Translations under genes and position numbers: made by a program
Notes under the pieces: generated by a model
The model's input: the letters and a program-made list of their open reading frames with translations, nothing else
Told to the model about the DNA's origin: nothing
Database searches by the model: none
Shown: positions 12,544 through 23,300 of the stretch, piece after piece
Position numbering within the stretch: position 1 is the stretch's first letter
How the letters are laid out: each line of letters begins with the position of its first letter
Assembly: GCA_030544215.1 (NCBI GenBank)
Contig: JARZZO010000011.1
Coordinates: 45,133,587-45,197,586, forward strand
Direction: 5' to 3'
From: Zantedeschia hybrid cultivar
Taxonomy: Eukaryota > Streptophyta > Magnoliopsida > Alismatales > Araceae
DNA: 64,000 nt

Positions 12544-15382
12544 TCACGGCTGACTCTCTCCTGCCCCCTCGTCAAACTGACTCTGGGCTTCATCCTGGAC
12601 ATCTGGCGCTGGAGTTCTAGATGGCGGTGGTGGTGGGCCCACGGCACTCGGCCCTGCTTGGCCGGACAATATGGCGATGCTGGCTGTGAAAGCGCTCGCC
12701 TGACCGCGATCGATAGCCCGCTGGCGGGCTCGCTGATATCTCTCCTCCACCATCCGGCACTCATGCTCTGCCACGGAGAGGCGACCCTGAAGACTCTCCA
12801 GCCGAAGGCGGTCGCGATCCCTCTCCTCAGTCAAGATCTCCAGGCGAACCTGGAGTCGTGCGAAATCACCGGTGGAGAGACGGGCCACCTGCTCCTCGAG
12901 CTCACGGACCCGAGCTGCATCGATCTCAGCCCTCGAAGGGCCTCCTGAAGCTCGGCAACCTGTAAAAGAAGACACTGTCAGCTCAAGATAATCAAGTAAA
13001 TCAAGTTCAACAATGGAAGAAGAAGGATGGAACCTACTCGAGCAGCCCGATCCTCCTCCGCGAGAGAGGCTCGGTGGATGGCAGAGGCGAGCTGACTCTA
13101 GAAGTCAGAAAGAGCAGCCTCGTAAGCCGCCGCAGAAGATGATGAAGTCACAGCTGAAGATGAAGGAGGAGCCTCCTAGGTATAGACAGCTCACTGCACC
13201 AAAAGACTAACTGTCAGTGGCTAATCGTCAAAACAAATTAATTCATTAAAATGTTCATATGCATGCATACATACCAAGTCAAAAAGTTCCTTCTGGACCT
13301 GTTCCAACTGAGCCTCGGCATCCTGAAGGCGGGTCCGGAGGTCGATGATGACCGCGTCTCGCACATCCTGCATATCATACATACACACATTCATTCACAA
13401 ATATAAACAAAGATAATAATAAAATGAAAGAAGCACGAATCATATTTACATCGAGTGGACGGAGAAGCCGTAGCTGATCGGCGTAATGTGTCCGGTACTG
13501 TTGGAGGTAGGTTGCGCTACTCTCCGCTTGAGACTCCACTCGGACACCCCGGCGATGCCAATCTTCGTATTGCTCCGGGAATTTCGCCTGCCAATCAGTG
13601 AGGACTTGCTTGCCCCTCATGCTCCTTCCGACCCCCTCCGGGACCTCCTCGTCCACCCACTCCTGGTGGAGGCCCAGTGTCCTCATCACGAGCCGGAGGC
13701 GGAGCAGCTCGATCTCGTTCAGGCAGTGGAGCCATATTTGCTTGCCGAACCGCCTCCGACCAGCCGTCACCCACGGCTGGCCCTCCTCGCCCATACCCAG
13801 ATATGGGCGTCATATTACCTGCATATAGGTTAAATGCATTCATATGAATAAATTGTATTTAAACAATGAAACATTGCATTTAATAAAAATGGACAATTAA
13901 AAGACTTATCAGGAGCTTCGGGTAATTAAGGAACTGACGGCGGAGGGCCATCAACTGATGGTGCTGTGGGGGCCATATCCACGATTGGCTGCCAACGGCG
14001 AGCCAACGAGACAGCGTCCGGCCTCACGATCCTCGCTCCACCGAGCGGGAAGTAATAGTAGCTCCAAACCTGCACATACGAACATATAAGTTAGAAAAAA
14101 ATCATATCATTGCATTTTATTACATAAACAAATAATAAAATAACTTAATACCTAGAGGAACGACGAAAAGCTGCTGACGGTAGTCTCACGGTTCGGCGTG
14201 ACCGCGGAAAGATCAGCGAAGAGGTGGCCAGGAGGGCCGCACCCCATGCATACTCGTGCAAACTATCTAAGTCATCTAAGAGACTAAGGAACCTACAGTG
14301 GATATGGTCGCCCTTCGTACCGAAGAGCAACTGACCGAAAAAGAAGACAAGGAAGACTCTGAGCTGCCTATCTACCTCCTCTACTTGATCAGGGTCACTA
14401 TAATAGACGGCAGAGGAGGACTCAGCTAACCTACTCCTAAACTCCTCCCGGGTCTCGTCTGACCGACGCCGGGACTCTACTAGACCTAAGGCAGCCTCTA
14501 CCTCTACCTTAGGGACTATCCTAGACTCCCTATCTAGGCTAGATACCTCTATCCCTAGCAGGGCCTCAGCCATCTCACGGTAATCGGGGTAAGTCACCCC
14601 ACTCACCGGTCGGCCCTCTACTCTAAGGCCAGTGATCCTGATCACATCCTCTAAACTGGGGATCATATGTCCCCAGGGCATTAGGAAAGCCCTGCTTTCC
14701 GCATGCCACCTCTCCCGCAGCGCCTATAGGAGGACCAAATCGAGCTAAAATGGCTCGATCTCTAAGATTTCCCCAAACCCCATCCGGCGCAGCCGCGCCT
14801 TTTGGAAGTCTGGGAGTCCTCTGTAGGTCCCGACTACTAAATCCCATGAAATTTTGGCCCTCATCGTCCCCTGCAAATAAAATTAACAAAAATTCATTAG
14901 TTAATGGACATAAAAAGTTAATAAAATATTTATGACTAAAAGGCGTCGGGCTACCTGGACGCTCGTTGAAAGGCGTCAACAACCCTTGACGTCATTTAGA
15001 TCTATTTTATGCTCCATTAAAAAATTAAATTTTGGTTTAAATGGCGTCAGACCATGGCGACGTCCTTTGAAAGGCGTCACCTGGTCTGGACGCCATTTAA
15101 ACCCGATTTCGGGCTTCTTCCAAAAGCCCCTTTTCTCTCCTTTTCTCATTCCATTCATCTAAAAATAAACATTCGTTAGAAGCTTACCAGGTGAAAGGCT
15201 TCTTCTTCTTCTTCTCCTCCAATCATCGCCGGTGGAGGAACTTCTTCTTCTAGAATCGCCGCCGCCGCCTCTAAAGTCATGGCCTCTTCAGGGGGAACTG
15301 TCTCGGGCTCCTCCGCTCTCATTGTCATGCGCACGGCACGACGACGTTTGCCACTCTCTTGGGATTCTTCACCTCGTTCCAT
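12544..15382 (-). pseudogene. Element B: antisense seven-exon gene aORF1 (plant-mobile-domain-like, coiled-coil tail)
   Basis: Read on the - strand, with exons bounded by GT-AG unless noted. Exon 1: 15382-15188 (65 codons, ends phase 0; basic GKRRR near the N terminus, then Glu-rich, ends EEEEEAFHL). Exon 2: 14870-14152, with the mobile-domain core (ARLRRMGFGEILEIEPF, ALRERWHAES, MPWGHMIPSLEDV, LRVEGRPVSG, FFFGQLLFGTKGDHIHCRFL). Exon 3: 14070-13909, starts VWSYYYFPLG; its donor is AT instead of GT. Exon 4: 13818-13450 (LGLHQEWVDEEVPEG). Exon 5: 13367-13275. Exon 6: 13194-13038. Exon 7: 12959-12544, a coiled coil (RELEEQVARLS, EERDRDRLRLESLQGRL) with a proline-rich end. In-frame stops before ALRERW, a frame shift near the end of exon 2, and the bad donor make it a pseudogene. 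The start was chosen for the phase-0 join and the CT-rich leader upstream. Function unknown. Confidence 0.75.
14935..15100. promoter_or_regulatory. Four N10 dyads inside aORF1 intron 1 (element B)
   Basis: Inverted half-sites at 14935-14967, 14966-14999, 15036-15069 and 15067-15100. In each, CGTC and GACG are separated by exactly 10 bp (GGGCTACCTG, AACAACCCTT, AGACCATGGC, ACCTGGTCTG). The flanks follow RAAANG on the left and TTTRA-type sequence on the right. Two pairs are spaced by 31 bp. The spacers are unrelated to each other while the arms are constant. Confidence 0.9.
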
Positions 15383-15637
15383 GGCCTTGGGAGAGAGAAT
15401 TTGAGAGAAGAAGAGAGGACTCGAGAAAGGGAGTTGGAGCTTGGAGAGGAGGTTTGAAGAAGAGAGAACTAGAGAGAGATGGTCGGCTAAGGAGGCAACC
15501 ACCGGAGAACGAAGGAGGCCGGTGGAGCTTGGTCGCTGGAGTTGAGGATCGCTAGAGAGGAAGAGACAGTGAAGAGAGAGAAAGGGCTTGAGGGAATGAG
15601 GAAGAAAGGGGGCTCTCGTGGATTCTGTTTGGAAAAG
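15383..15637 (-). promoter_or_regulatory. Element B: CT-rich leader upstream of aORF1
   Basis: On the - strand this stretch is rich in CTCTC and TTCTTC runs, like a plant 5' untranslated leader, and lies directly upstream of the aORF1 ATG at 15382. The homologous place in D (48700-48783) is also CT-rich. No clear TATA box was found. Confidence 0.45.
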
Positions 15638-16086
15638 TTAAAATGCGTCGAGGTACAACGACGCCATTCAGTGCACATAAACTGAGGCGGCAAGGCAGGG
15701 GTTTGAAATTGTTTAAAAGGCGTCTTCACACAACGACGCGTTTCAGTTTAAACTGCCAATTCTGGTCAGAACCGTACTACGGTCAATGATTAAACGCGTC
15801 CTGCCGGAACGACGCGTTTCAGTAGATTAATCACACAATTAATGGTAGAATTTTGTATAAAAGTAAGAAAGAGAATTGAAAAGTGTCTACATGTGCGGAC
15901 GCGGTTTCAGCATAATTTGCGATTTTAAGTATTAATCTCTGATTTTGGGAAAATGATTTTTGGTTGAAAGGCGTCTAAAAGGGTAGACGCGTTTTATGGA
16001 TAATTTGAGGTTTTAAGGATAAATCTCTGATTTTTGGAAAATGAATTATGGTTGAAAGGCGTCATCCTGAGTGGACGCATTTTACA
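15638..16086. promoter_or_regulatory. Six N10 dyads between aORF1 and aORF2 (element B)
   Basis: Dyads at 15638-15670, 15711-15750, 15789-15822, 15876-15910, 15963-15999 and 16051-16086. All have CGTC (or TGTC) and GACG separated by exactly 10 bp. The 10-bp cores differ (GAGGTACAAC, TTCACACAAC, CTGCCGGAAC, TACATGTGCG, TAAAAGGGTA, ATCCTGAGTG). The last four start at regular intervals of about 87 bp. The rest of the interval 16087-16253 holds no gene. Confidence 0.9.
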
Positions 16087-16253
16087 TTAAGTAAATCCGA
16101 ACTGTAACATTTTAAGGAAAAATCAAGTTTTTATTGGAAGATAAATCTTGGACAAGTCACAGAAGATTAATGATGAATTTCAAGGCATAAAGGAACAATT
16201 CTTTATTGAAAATAAATTCTTAATTACATAAAAGGAAAAATAAAAGAGAGCTT

Positions 16254-17662
16254 TCAAAGAAGGATTTCCTGAAGTCCCATTATATATGAATATGATAATC
16301 CTCTATTTGTTTCTTGAGAGGATTTTACATGATGATTGAAACTAATATTCCATAATGTAACTATAAGTTCAGTCGCTTCAAAGTCTTCATCGGATTCCAA
16401 GGCACGCTTCTTGATTGGAGATGTATGGGAAAACTCAGGAAGTTCATAGCGAGGCATGCTGAGTTGAATATGACATCGATGAGAATTGTATAGAACTAAC
16501 TCAGTAGCGTCGATCAGTTTAAGCTCTGCACCAGCTGCACGGCGTACTCGAATGGGTTTTCCTACAAGAGCAAGTGGTGAAGAGTCGAACCCATTTGATA
16601 ACATTGTCCTCAGATAATCTCTCCAATCAGCTCGAGTCTTGTGTTTGGGCACTCGGTTGATCATCCTCTCATTGAATTTCACAATATTGGAGATATGGAA
16701 GATTGGACTATTCTGATATATTTAAGATGGTCTTGCAGAATTTCTAGTGTGGTATTCAAACTTGAAGTGCAACTCAACCCATAGAGCGAAGAAAGCATGC
16801 AACCCTAGGGAGGTTGACCTGTAGATGCTGCAGAAAGCCTACTGTAGAGATAGGTTAGAATCGTTGTGCCGATTTGTCTTCCCTCAAAGATCTCGCAGAT
16901 TGCGCTAACTTGATCATCCTCTAGTACGTTGTCTTAAGCAGGAAAGAATAGAGCATCAGCTAGGCACGTGGTGAATACTTTCATCACGTTCTCAGTGTCA
17001 TCCTCTCTAAGATTTTCAATCTCGTACAAAGTCCACTCTGCTAGCTTAGCAAGGTTAATTCCTTTCTTAGTGAGACATCCTTTAACTTCTTTTGTATCCT
17101 CATGATCTTCATCAACAATTGTTGACCTGTGATCTTCTCCCTCATCAGAGCCATCTTATTCAGGATCACTTCATTGTTGTTCAACTTGATCTGAGGAAGG
17201 CCCAATAGGAGTTCGGCCTCTTCTAGAAGAATAGTGCATTCGAATTTAGGAAAGTGGAAAGTATGGGTTTGAGGATGCCATAACTCAATTAGAGCACCTA
17301 TAGCCGCCCAATCCACGTTTGCACTCTTGTAATGCTTTGCATGGACTACTAGACCTTAGATGTTCCACTTGGAAACAAAGGATTGCATGAAAATAGTGAT
17401 ACTTTTAGCAAGCTTACAAATCCAAGGAAGAGATGTGAATTTTCTTGGGCCGGAAAACAAAGGATATGCCTAGAAGAATAAAAAGGAGAGTTACTATGAA
17501 GAACTTGAAGAACATGGAAGAAAAGGGGAAATTGAAGAAGAAGAATTGAAAGGAAAAGAGGATATAACTTACTTGGAAGTTAGGATCTCTCTCACTAAGA
17601 TGATCCTTCACAACAGAGAGCTTCTCTAGTGTCTTCTTCATCCTCTTGCTTGAAGAATCCAT
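16254..17662 (-). pseudogene. Element B: antisense two-exon gene aORF2 (DUF7745-like)
   Basis: Read on the - strand. Exon 1: 17662-17573, 30 codons beginning MDSSSKRMKKTLEKLS, joined in phase 0 through a GTAAGT donor. The acceptor is TTCTTCTAG, and exon 2 runs from 17469 to 16254. Exon 2 has WAAIGALIELWHPQTHTFHF and FECTILLEEAELLLGLP, then the RADWRDYL and LVGKPIRVRRAAGAEL region. This matches the family I know as DUF7745, found in plant retroelement-associated ORFs; molecular role unknown. Stops in exon 2 (near 17360, 17040 and 16930) make this copy dead. About 70% similar by eye to the C copy. A TATA box lies 124 bp upstream of the ATG. Confidence 0.75.
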
Positions 17663-17785
17663 CTTATTCTTGAGCTTGTTCTTCTTGAAACCTTGAAAAC
17701 CTTGAAAATCCTTGAACTTTGAAGAGAATTCTCTATTTCAATCTCTAGATTAGGGATGGATTTGCCTTGATACAAGTTAATGAAG

Positions 17786-17793
17786 TTTATATA
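17786..17793 (-). promoter_or_regulatory. TATA box of aORF2 (element B)
   Basis: TATATAAA on the - strand, 124 bp upstream of the aORF2 ATG (17662). The same octamer, preceded by TTC and followed by a C-rich leader, occurs 135 bp upstream of the aORF2 ATG in element C (62099-62106). Conservation in two diverged copies argues that it is functional. Confidence 0.65.
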
Positions 17794-17894
17794 GAGAGAA
17801 TTGCGATTCTGGGAAGTCTTTTCCGGATTGGAGAAGGGATGAGCATGAAAAGAGTTGGAATCCGGATTGAAGACAGCCGGAACCTGTTTCTGCG

Positions 17895-17970
17895 ACTGAA
17901 AGGCATCGGTGAACAGCGACGTGTTTTGGTTCATATTAATGGCGTCGGCGCGACACGGCGCGTTTCAGGG
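17895..17970. promoter_or_regulatory. Two N10 dyads upstream of aORF2 (element B)
   Basis: Dyads at 17895-17929 (left arm decayed to GCATC) and 17936-17970 (right arm GGCGCG), both with a 10-bp core. They lie just upstream of the aORF2 TATA box. Element C has two adjacent dyads in the same place (61926-61995). Confidence 0.85.
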
Positions 17971-18990
17971 TTTTCTGTTATTTGCCTGAAAAGCTATGTT
18001 TATCTAGATTTTAATGCATTTGATTGAAGTTACTAATGATTTTGAGTGCAGGAAATTCAGGAAAATCCAAATGAAGCTGAGAATGTCAAAGAAGATCCCA
18101 CTGTGGGAGTTTATGAGTCCCGACTGTGGCTAAAAAGACGGTTATCTCTATCCTTTGTACTCTTTCATGTAATTGATTTGCATCATAATCATTATTATAT
18201 GTTAAATATTTATTAGAGTATATGAAGGACCTTGTGGTTTTGATGAAACTAGAATTTGAGTTCCCCTCTAACAAAAACAGTGATAATTCCAAAGAATTTT
18301 GATCACACGGATAGGCCGTTGGATTGTTAATTAATGAGGACGATGGTTCCGCTTTTGTGAAACGGTGCGTGGATAAACGAGCTTCGGCTTAGCACCGAAT
18401 TGCAAGAATTGGTATCTTGACTCATTAATGACAATTTAACAATATTATCCTTGATTAATTTATATTTTATTTGACTTTATATTTTTCTTTTAACCCAGTA
18501 TGCATCATGTAGGACTTTGATATAACTGTGATAAGAATTAATTATTGATTAAGTTTCAGACCATTGATCAAATAAATCCTAACATGATATGAAATATTCC
18601 ATTCTAAATTGAGTATCTTGATTATCTTTGACGTTCGCTTGAAGATATCTTTGGAATTATATCCTTTCTTGGATTCTTTATCCAATATTTCTTGTTTTCT
18701 TTTAAGATCTATCATGGTTGCAGCACGTCCACATTGGCTAGCAATCGCTTCCCATGATGAAACCTGCAGGGTTTGTGACCTAGGGTACTTCTCGATCGTG
18801 GAGGTTGATCGACCTTATTTTATTTATTTGTTTGTTTCATCCAGACATGATTGATTTCATTGATCTCTTTGAGTTATCTTCATTGATGATTTTGAGAAAA
18901 ATTCAAATCATATGATGTTGAGAGTGTGTCTCATCACATCTTGGTATCACCTTTTTAATACATTTCATTTTATTTCACTCCCTTACAAAG
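17971..18990 (+). other. Element B: 3' non-coding region before the polypurine tract, with a conserved short ORF
   Basis: No known domain. A block at 18714-18830 is strongly conserved in element C (61190-61075, other strand). It contains an ATG-initiated short ORF (MVAARPHWLA, then HDETCRVCDLGYF), open to 18854 in B but shifted by one base in C. The 18300-18420 segment, with GCACCG hairpin potential, is also shared by both copies. Function unknown; it may be RNA structure rather than protein. Confidence 0.4.
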
Positions 18991-18994
18991 ACGA

Positions 18995-19011
18995 TGCCAA
19001 GGTGAGGCAGC
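18995..19011 (+). promoter_or_regulatory. Polypurine-tract-like site preceding LTR L1
   Basis: CCAAGGTGAGGCAGC directly precedes the LTR start TGTAGACAC. The same sequence precedes LTR L2 on the - strand (60897-60883). It is only partly purine, so the exact primer is uncertain. Confidence 0.5.
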
Positions 19012-20203
19012 TGTAGACACGGTAATTTTGACATCATTTTGAGTAAATTTCATATCATATAATAATGCCTCAAAATGGTCTGATATTTAATCATTAGTTA
19101 ATTTTTATTAATCTTTCTGAATTAATTGTCTAAATGACATCGGTCAGACAGACATAATTTAAGTTTATTAAAGAAATTCATTTTAACTCAAATTTTTAAT
19201 CAAATATGAAAAATTCTAAAAGACGTCGATATGTGAAGTCGCCATTTAGGATTTTATTCTTATTTTGATTTTTAGTTGATTTATTAATAAACTAAAAGAC
19301 GTCTGCCTTGCATGACGCCATTTAGGTTTCCTAATGTATTTCTGCTTCTTCTTCCCGATGTTTATCCTTATCTTAATTAATCTAAAAGATGTCTCCCATG
19401 GGCGACGCGTTTTAGTTAATTACAGATAATGATGAATTAGGCTGTATTTATCTATTTCTTGGTTGGATTGGCTTCAAATTCCTTCATGTTAATCTGTAAG
19501 TAACCGCGGATGCGTGAACTTAAGCCTATAAATACCTAAGTCCTTGGCCATTAAAAAGTTAGTGATAATTGATGATTATTGGAGCGATAATTTTTGAGAA
19601 AGATGTCGTCCAAACGCTGAAGAATCGAGGCGCTGCTACTACTTCTAGGAGCCTTGAAGCAAGCTTCATCCTCTCTTCATCCTTTCTTCGTCCTTTCAAG
19701 ATCCATACAAGAACCAAGGCTTTCCAGGGGCCATCCAACTTAGTTTTTAATCAATTTCTGTATCTTTCTCATATTTTTAGCATATTAGCAACATAATTTC
19801 ATTATATCACTCCATACAACACACACTCACTAGCATATAATTTCCGATCCATATTTTAAAGGGGTTTCAAAGACCACAAACAAGTGAGTTCATTTGTTTA
19901 GTTGCATGATTAGAATTATTACTGGAATAGATACTACCGCTATTTGAGTTATTAGTGTTCTTTCCCTCTTTCTTTCTTTCCACTTCTTGCAAGGTACAAA
20001 GAAGATCAAGAGGAGAGAATCAACAACAAGAAAATCTGGATGATCTTCAAAGTCTGATAAGCATTCAAGGTAAGAACAAAGTCAGAAGGACTCTTTTCCT
20101 TTAGCCGGCTGAAGGAGGAGAATCAAAGACTCCAACATCTCCCAATTCTAAAATAGGTAAGCGATCAATCTCTGTCTTTTGGAACTTTTTAGTTAAAAGT
20201 TTC
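19012..20203 (+). repeat. LTR L1 (Tat-type, ~1.19 kb)
   Basis: Starts TGTAGACAC and runs to just before a primer-binding-like site at 20204. It contains a TATA box (TATAAATA, 19527-19534) and three N10 dyads in U3. It is clearly homologous to L2 on the - strand, which has the same start, TATA and terminal block (CAGCCGGCTGAAGGAG). The 3' end is set by the PBS; no CA lies exactly there, so the boundary could be up to about 36 bp earlier. L1 serves as the 3' LTR of B and is followed by PBS and leader, so it once also served as a 5' LTR. Confidence 0.8.
19214..19416. promoter_or_regulatory. Three N10 dyads in LTR L1
   Basis: Dyads at 19214-19250, 19291-19327 and 19381-19416, all TCTAAAAGA or ACTAAAAGA type, with 10-bp cores GATATGTGAA, TGCCTTGCAT and TCCCATGGGC. 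They lie 110-310 bp upstream of the TATA box, so in the U3 promoter region. Confidence 0.9.
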
Positions 20204-20302
20204 TGGTGATCACATTCACATAATTTTTAATAAGTTTATTTGTCACATAAACAACAAAATTTTCATGATAATCACATATCACTAATTTGAGCACTCACAG
20301 TA
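20204..20302 (+). promoter_or_regulatory. Primer-binding site and leader after L1, cut at ~20302
   Basis: TGGTGATCAC at 20204-20213 aligns with TGGCGATCAC after L2 and L3. The following ~90 bp (TTTTTAATAAGTTTATTTGT) match the D leader. Homology ends near 20302, where copia RT sequence begins on the other strand. The first six bases of the D/E version (TGGCGA) match the start of the Arg-tRNA PBS known in Tat/Ogre elements, but the rest does not. Confidence 0.6.
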
Positions 20303-23300
20303 TCAACTAGATATCTAAAGATCCTTTTGACACATATCAAGTGATATTCTTTAGGATCCGCTTGAAATCTTGCACGCATATATACACTAAATAGAATATC
20401 AGGTTTGCTTGCAGTTAGATAAAGTAAGGAACTAATCATATCTCTGTAGATCTTTTGACTACCTTCTTATCTTCTGTGTGTGCCTCTAACCTGATAGAAG
20501 TCCTCGTGGGAGTTGATAGAACTCTTGCCTTGTCAAAGCCATACTTCTTCAGTAAGTCCCTAGTATATTTGGCTTGACGGATATGGATTCCTTCCTTTAA
20601 TTGTTTGATTTGTAGCTTAAAGAAGTAGCCCGGCCTTTCCATCAAGTTTGTTTTAAATTCTTTATGCATTAATTTTTTAAATTTTTTGCAAAGAGATTCA
20701 TTAGTAACATTAAATATGATATAATCTAGATAAATTTAAACAATTAAAGATCCATGTTCACTGTTTTGAGTAAATAAAGTACTATCTACCTTGCCCCTAC
20801 TAAAACCATGCTCAATGGGAAAAGCACTCAGTCTTTTATATTAGGTTCTAAGAGCATGTTTTAGACCATACAATGCTTTATGCAATTTAACAACATAGTT
20901 TGAGAAGTTATATTCTTTAAAACTTGGGGGTTGTTCTACATAAACTTTCTCCTTAATAAAACAATTTAAGAATGCACTCTTAACATCTATTTGAAAATAC
21001 TTTAAATCAAGTGAGATGCATATGCAAGTAAAATTCAAATTACCTTAAATCTAGCTACTGGGACATAGGTTTGATCATAGTCTATACCTTCCTCTTGGCA
21101 ATAGTCTTGAGCAACTAGTTTGACTTTGTTCATAATTATCACACTAGATTTATTCATTTTATTTTTAAACACCAATGTGGTGCCAATTACTAGATAATCT
21201 AATAGTCTAGGTACAAGAGACTAGACTTGATTTCTCTAGAATTGATTTAGCTCCTCTTGCATAGCTAGGATCCAAGATTCATCTACCAGTGCTTCATTGA
21301 CTTTCTTAGGCTCAATTTGAGACACCAAAGCAATGTAATCACAAGGAATGATCTTATTTCTTGTTCTTACTCCCTATTTAGGATTATCGGTGATGTTTTT
21401 CTTGAGATGATCCTTATGGTATTTTCATTCCTTGGGTAGATCTTCATGAATTTTTTCAATCTACTGCAGATCTTCTAAAGGTGGATCTTCCTTATCTTCT
21501 TGTTCCAATTGTCTATCTTTTAAAACAATTTACCTACATCATCATCATCATACCTTTCTCTTCCTTTGGAAGATAGATTAGATTCATTAAATAAAATATG
21601 TACAGTTTATTCTACCAGTAAGGTTTTTTTATTAAACACTCTGTAGCTATGAGGTTTAGAGTTGTACCCCAAGAGCACACCTACATCTGATTTTGTATCA
21701 AGCTTTTCAAGGTTGTCCTTTCTATTGTTGAAGATATAGCATTTGCATCCGGATGGCTTAAGGTGGCTGATCCTTGGCTTTTTACACTTATATAGCTCAT
21801 AAGGGATCTTCTTGAGAATTGGTCTAATCATGGCTCTGTTGATGATATAGCAGGTTGTGTTGACTGTTTTTGCCCATAAGTATCTAAATAAATTATACTT
21901 TGAGAGCATGGTCCGGGCCATATCCAACAGAGTTATATTCTTCCTTTATGCTACACCATTTTGCTGTGGAGTCCTGTGAGTTGAGAAATTATATTGGATC
22001 TCTTGTTCATTACAAAACCTGGAGAACTTAGCATTATCAAATTCTCTTCCATGATTTGACCTAGTTGCCACTACTGAGCTTCTGCTCCTTCTGCACAGTT
22101 ATGCTGAACACTTTGAAATGCTTCAAGAACATCTGATTTGCTCTCTAAGAATGCAACCCAGGTGAAACTTGAGTAGTCAACTATGACATACCCGTAGTTC
22201 TTGCATCCTAGGCTGGTTGTCCTCATTGGTCCAAATAGATCCATGCAAAGCAACTCTAAAGGTTGAAAAGTTTTCACTATTGTCTTAGATTGAAATGAGG
22301 TCTTGGTTTACTTTTCTTTGGTGTATGCTGCACAGATGCCTGAAGTCTTCAGCTTCATCTTGAGCGATCCCTCAACCAGGTCATGCTTGATCAACTTCTG
22401 AATTACACTTTGACTGGCATGACCTAGCCTTCTGTACCACAGATTAACTTCCTCAGAGCTGTTGGTTGCGAGGCATACATCCTACTCTTTTAGTTTATGT
22501 ATATGTAGTACATATAGGTTCTTATCTTTATGGGCCTTCAAGATCACTTCATCATCTTTAGTAATGGTGTATTTTGCTACTTCAAAGATGATTTTGTGAC
22601 CTTTGTCGCACAACTAGTTGATGCTTATTAGGTTGTGCTTTAGCCCATCGACACATAGAACATCCTTAATTAGATCTGCTGATTTGCTTCCAATTTTACC
22701 ACTGTCCATTACTATGCCTTTTCCATTGTCTTTATAGGTAATTGTCCCTCCTTCTACTTGTAGAGTCTTGAACATGGACCAGTTACTTATCATATGCTTG
22801 GAGCACCCACTATTCATGTACCATTTGGATGCTCCTAGGTTTCCCTGCAAAGTCACTTGATGGTTTTAGGTACCAAAACCTTTTTGGGTCTTTTAGAGTT
22901 AGTAGCTAATGTAGATCCTTTGGATACTTGGACTCACTTTCTCCACCTATAGGTCTTCGAAGTGTGTCCTAATCTGCAGCAATGTGAACAACAATTTAAA
23001 CAAAGAGCCTTTCTTTTTTAGCTTCTTAAGCTTGAGACTTTTACAAATCTAGGGAGAGGGTATTTTTCAAAGGACTTAATATGAAGAGAGGCTTTAGGTG
23101 GCATATAACCGAGTCCATCTTTTCTTTATCAACCCTAAGTCTCTTCAAGCAAATGTGGAAAGATGTTTTACCCTTAGTTAACTTCTCAAAGGAGGATTTT
23201 AAGTATTGATTTTCTTTGATTAACTCATTTTTATGTGTTTTATCTTCATTTATAACCATATTTCCTTTGTTTATCTTTGAGAGTTCTATACAAAGTTCTT

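Noticed and set aside
13486..13833. + strand open frames of 76-115 codons
   Set aside because: They overlap aORF1 exon 4 on the other strand, and identical shadows occur in E at 36924-37271.
17786..20302. LTR start at 15886-15894 (TGTAGACAC on the - strand)
   Set aside because: The match is part of an N10 dyad (AAGTGTCTACATGTGCGGAC); no PPT, PBS or LTR body is attached.
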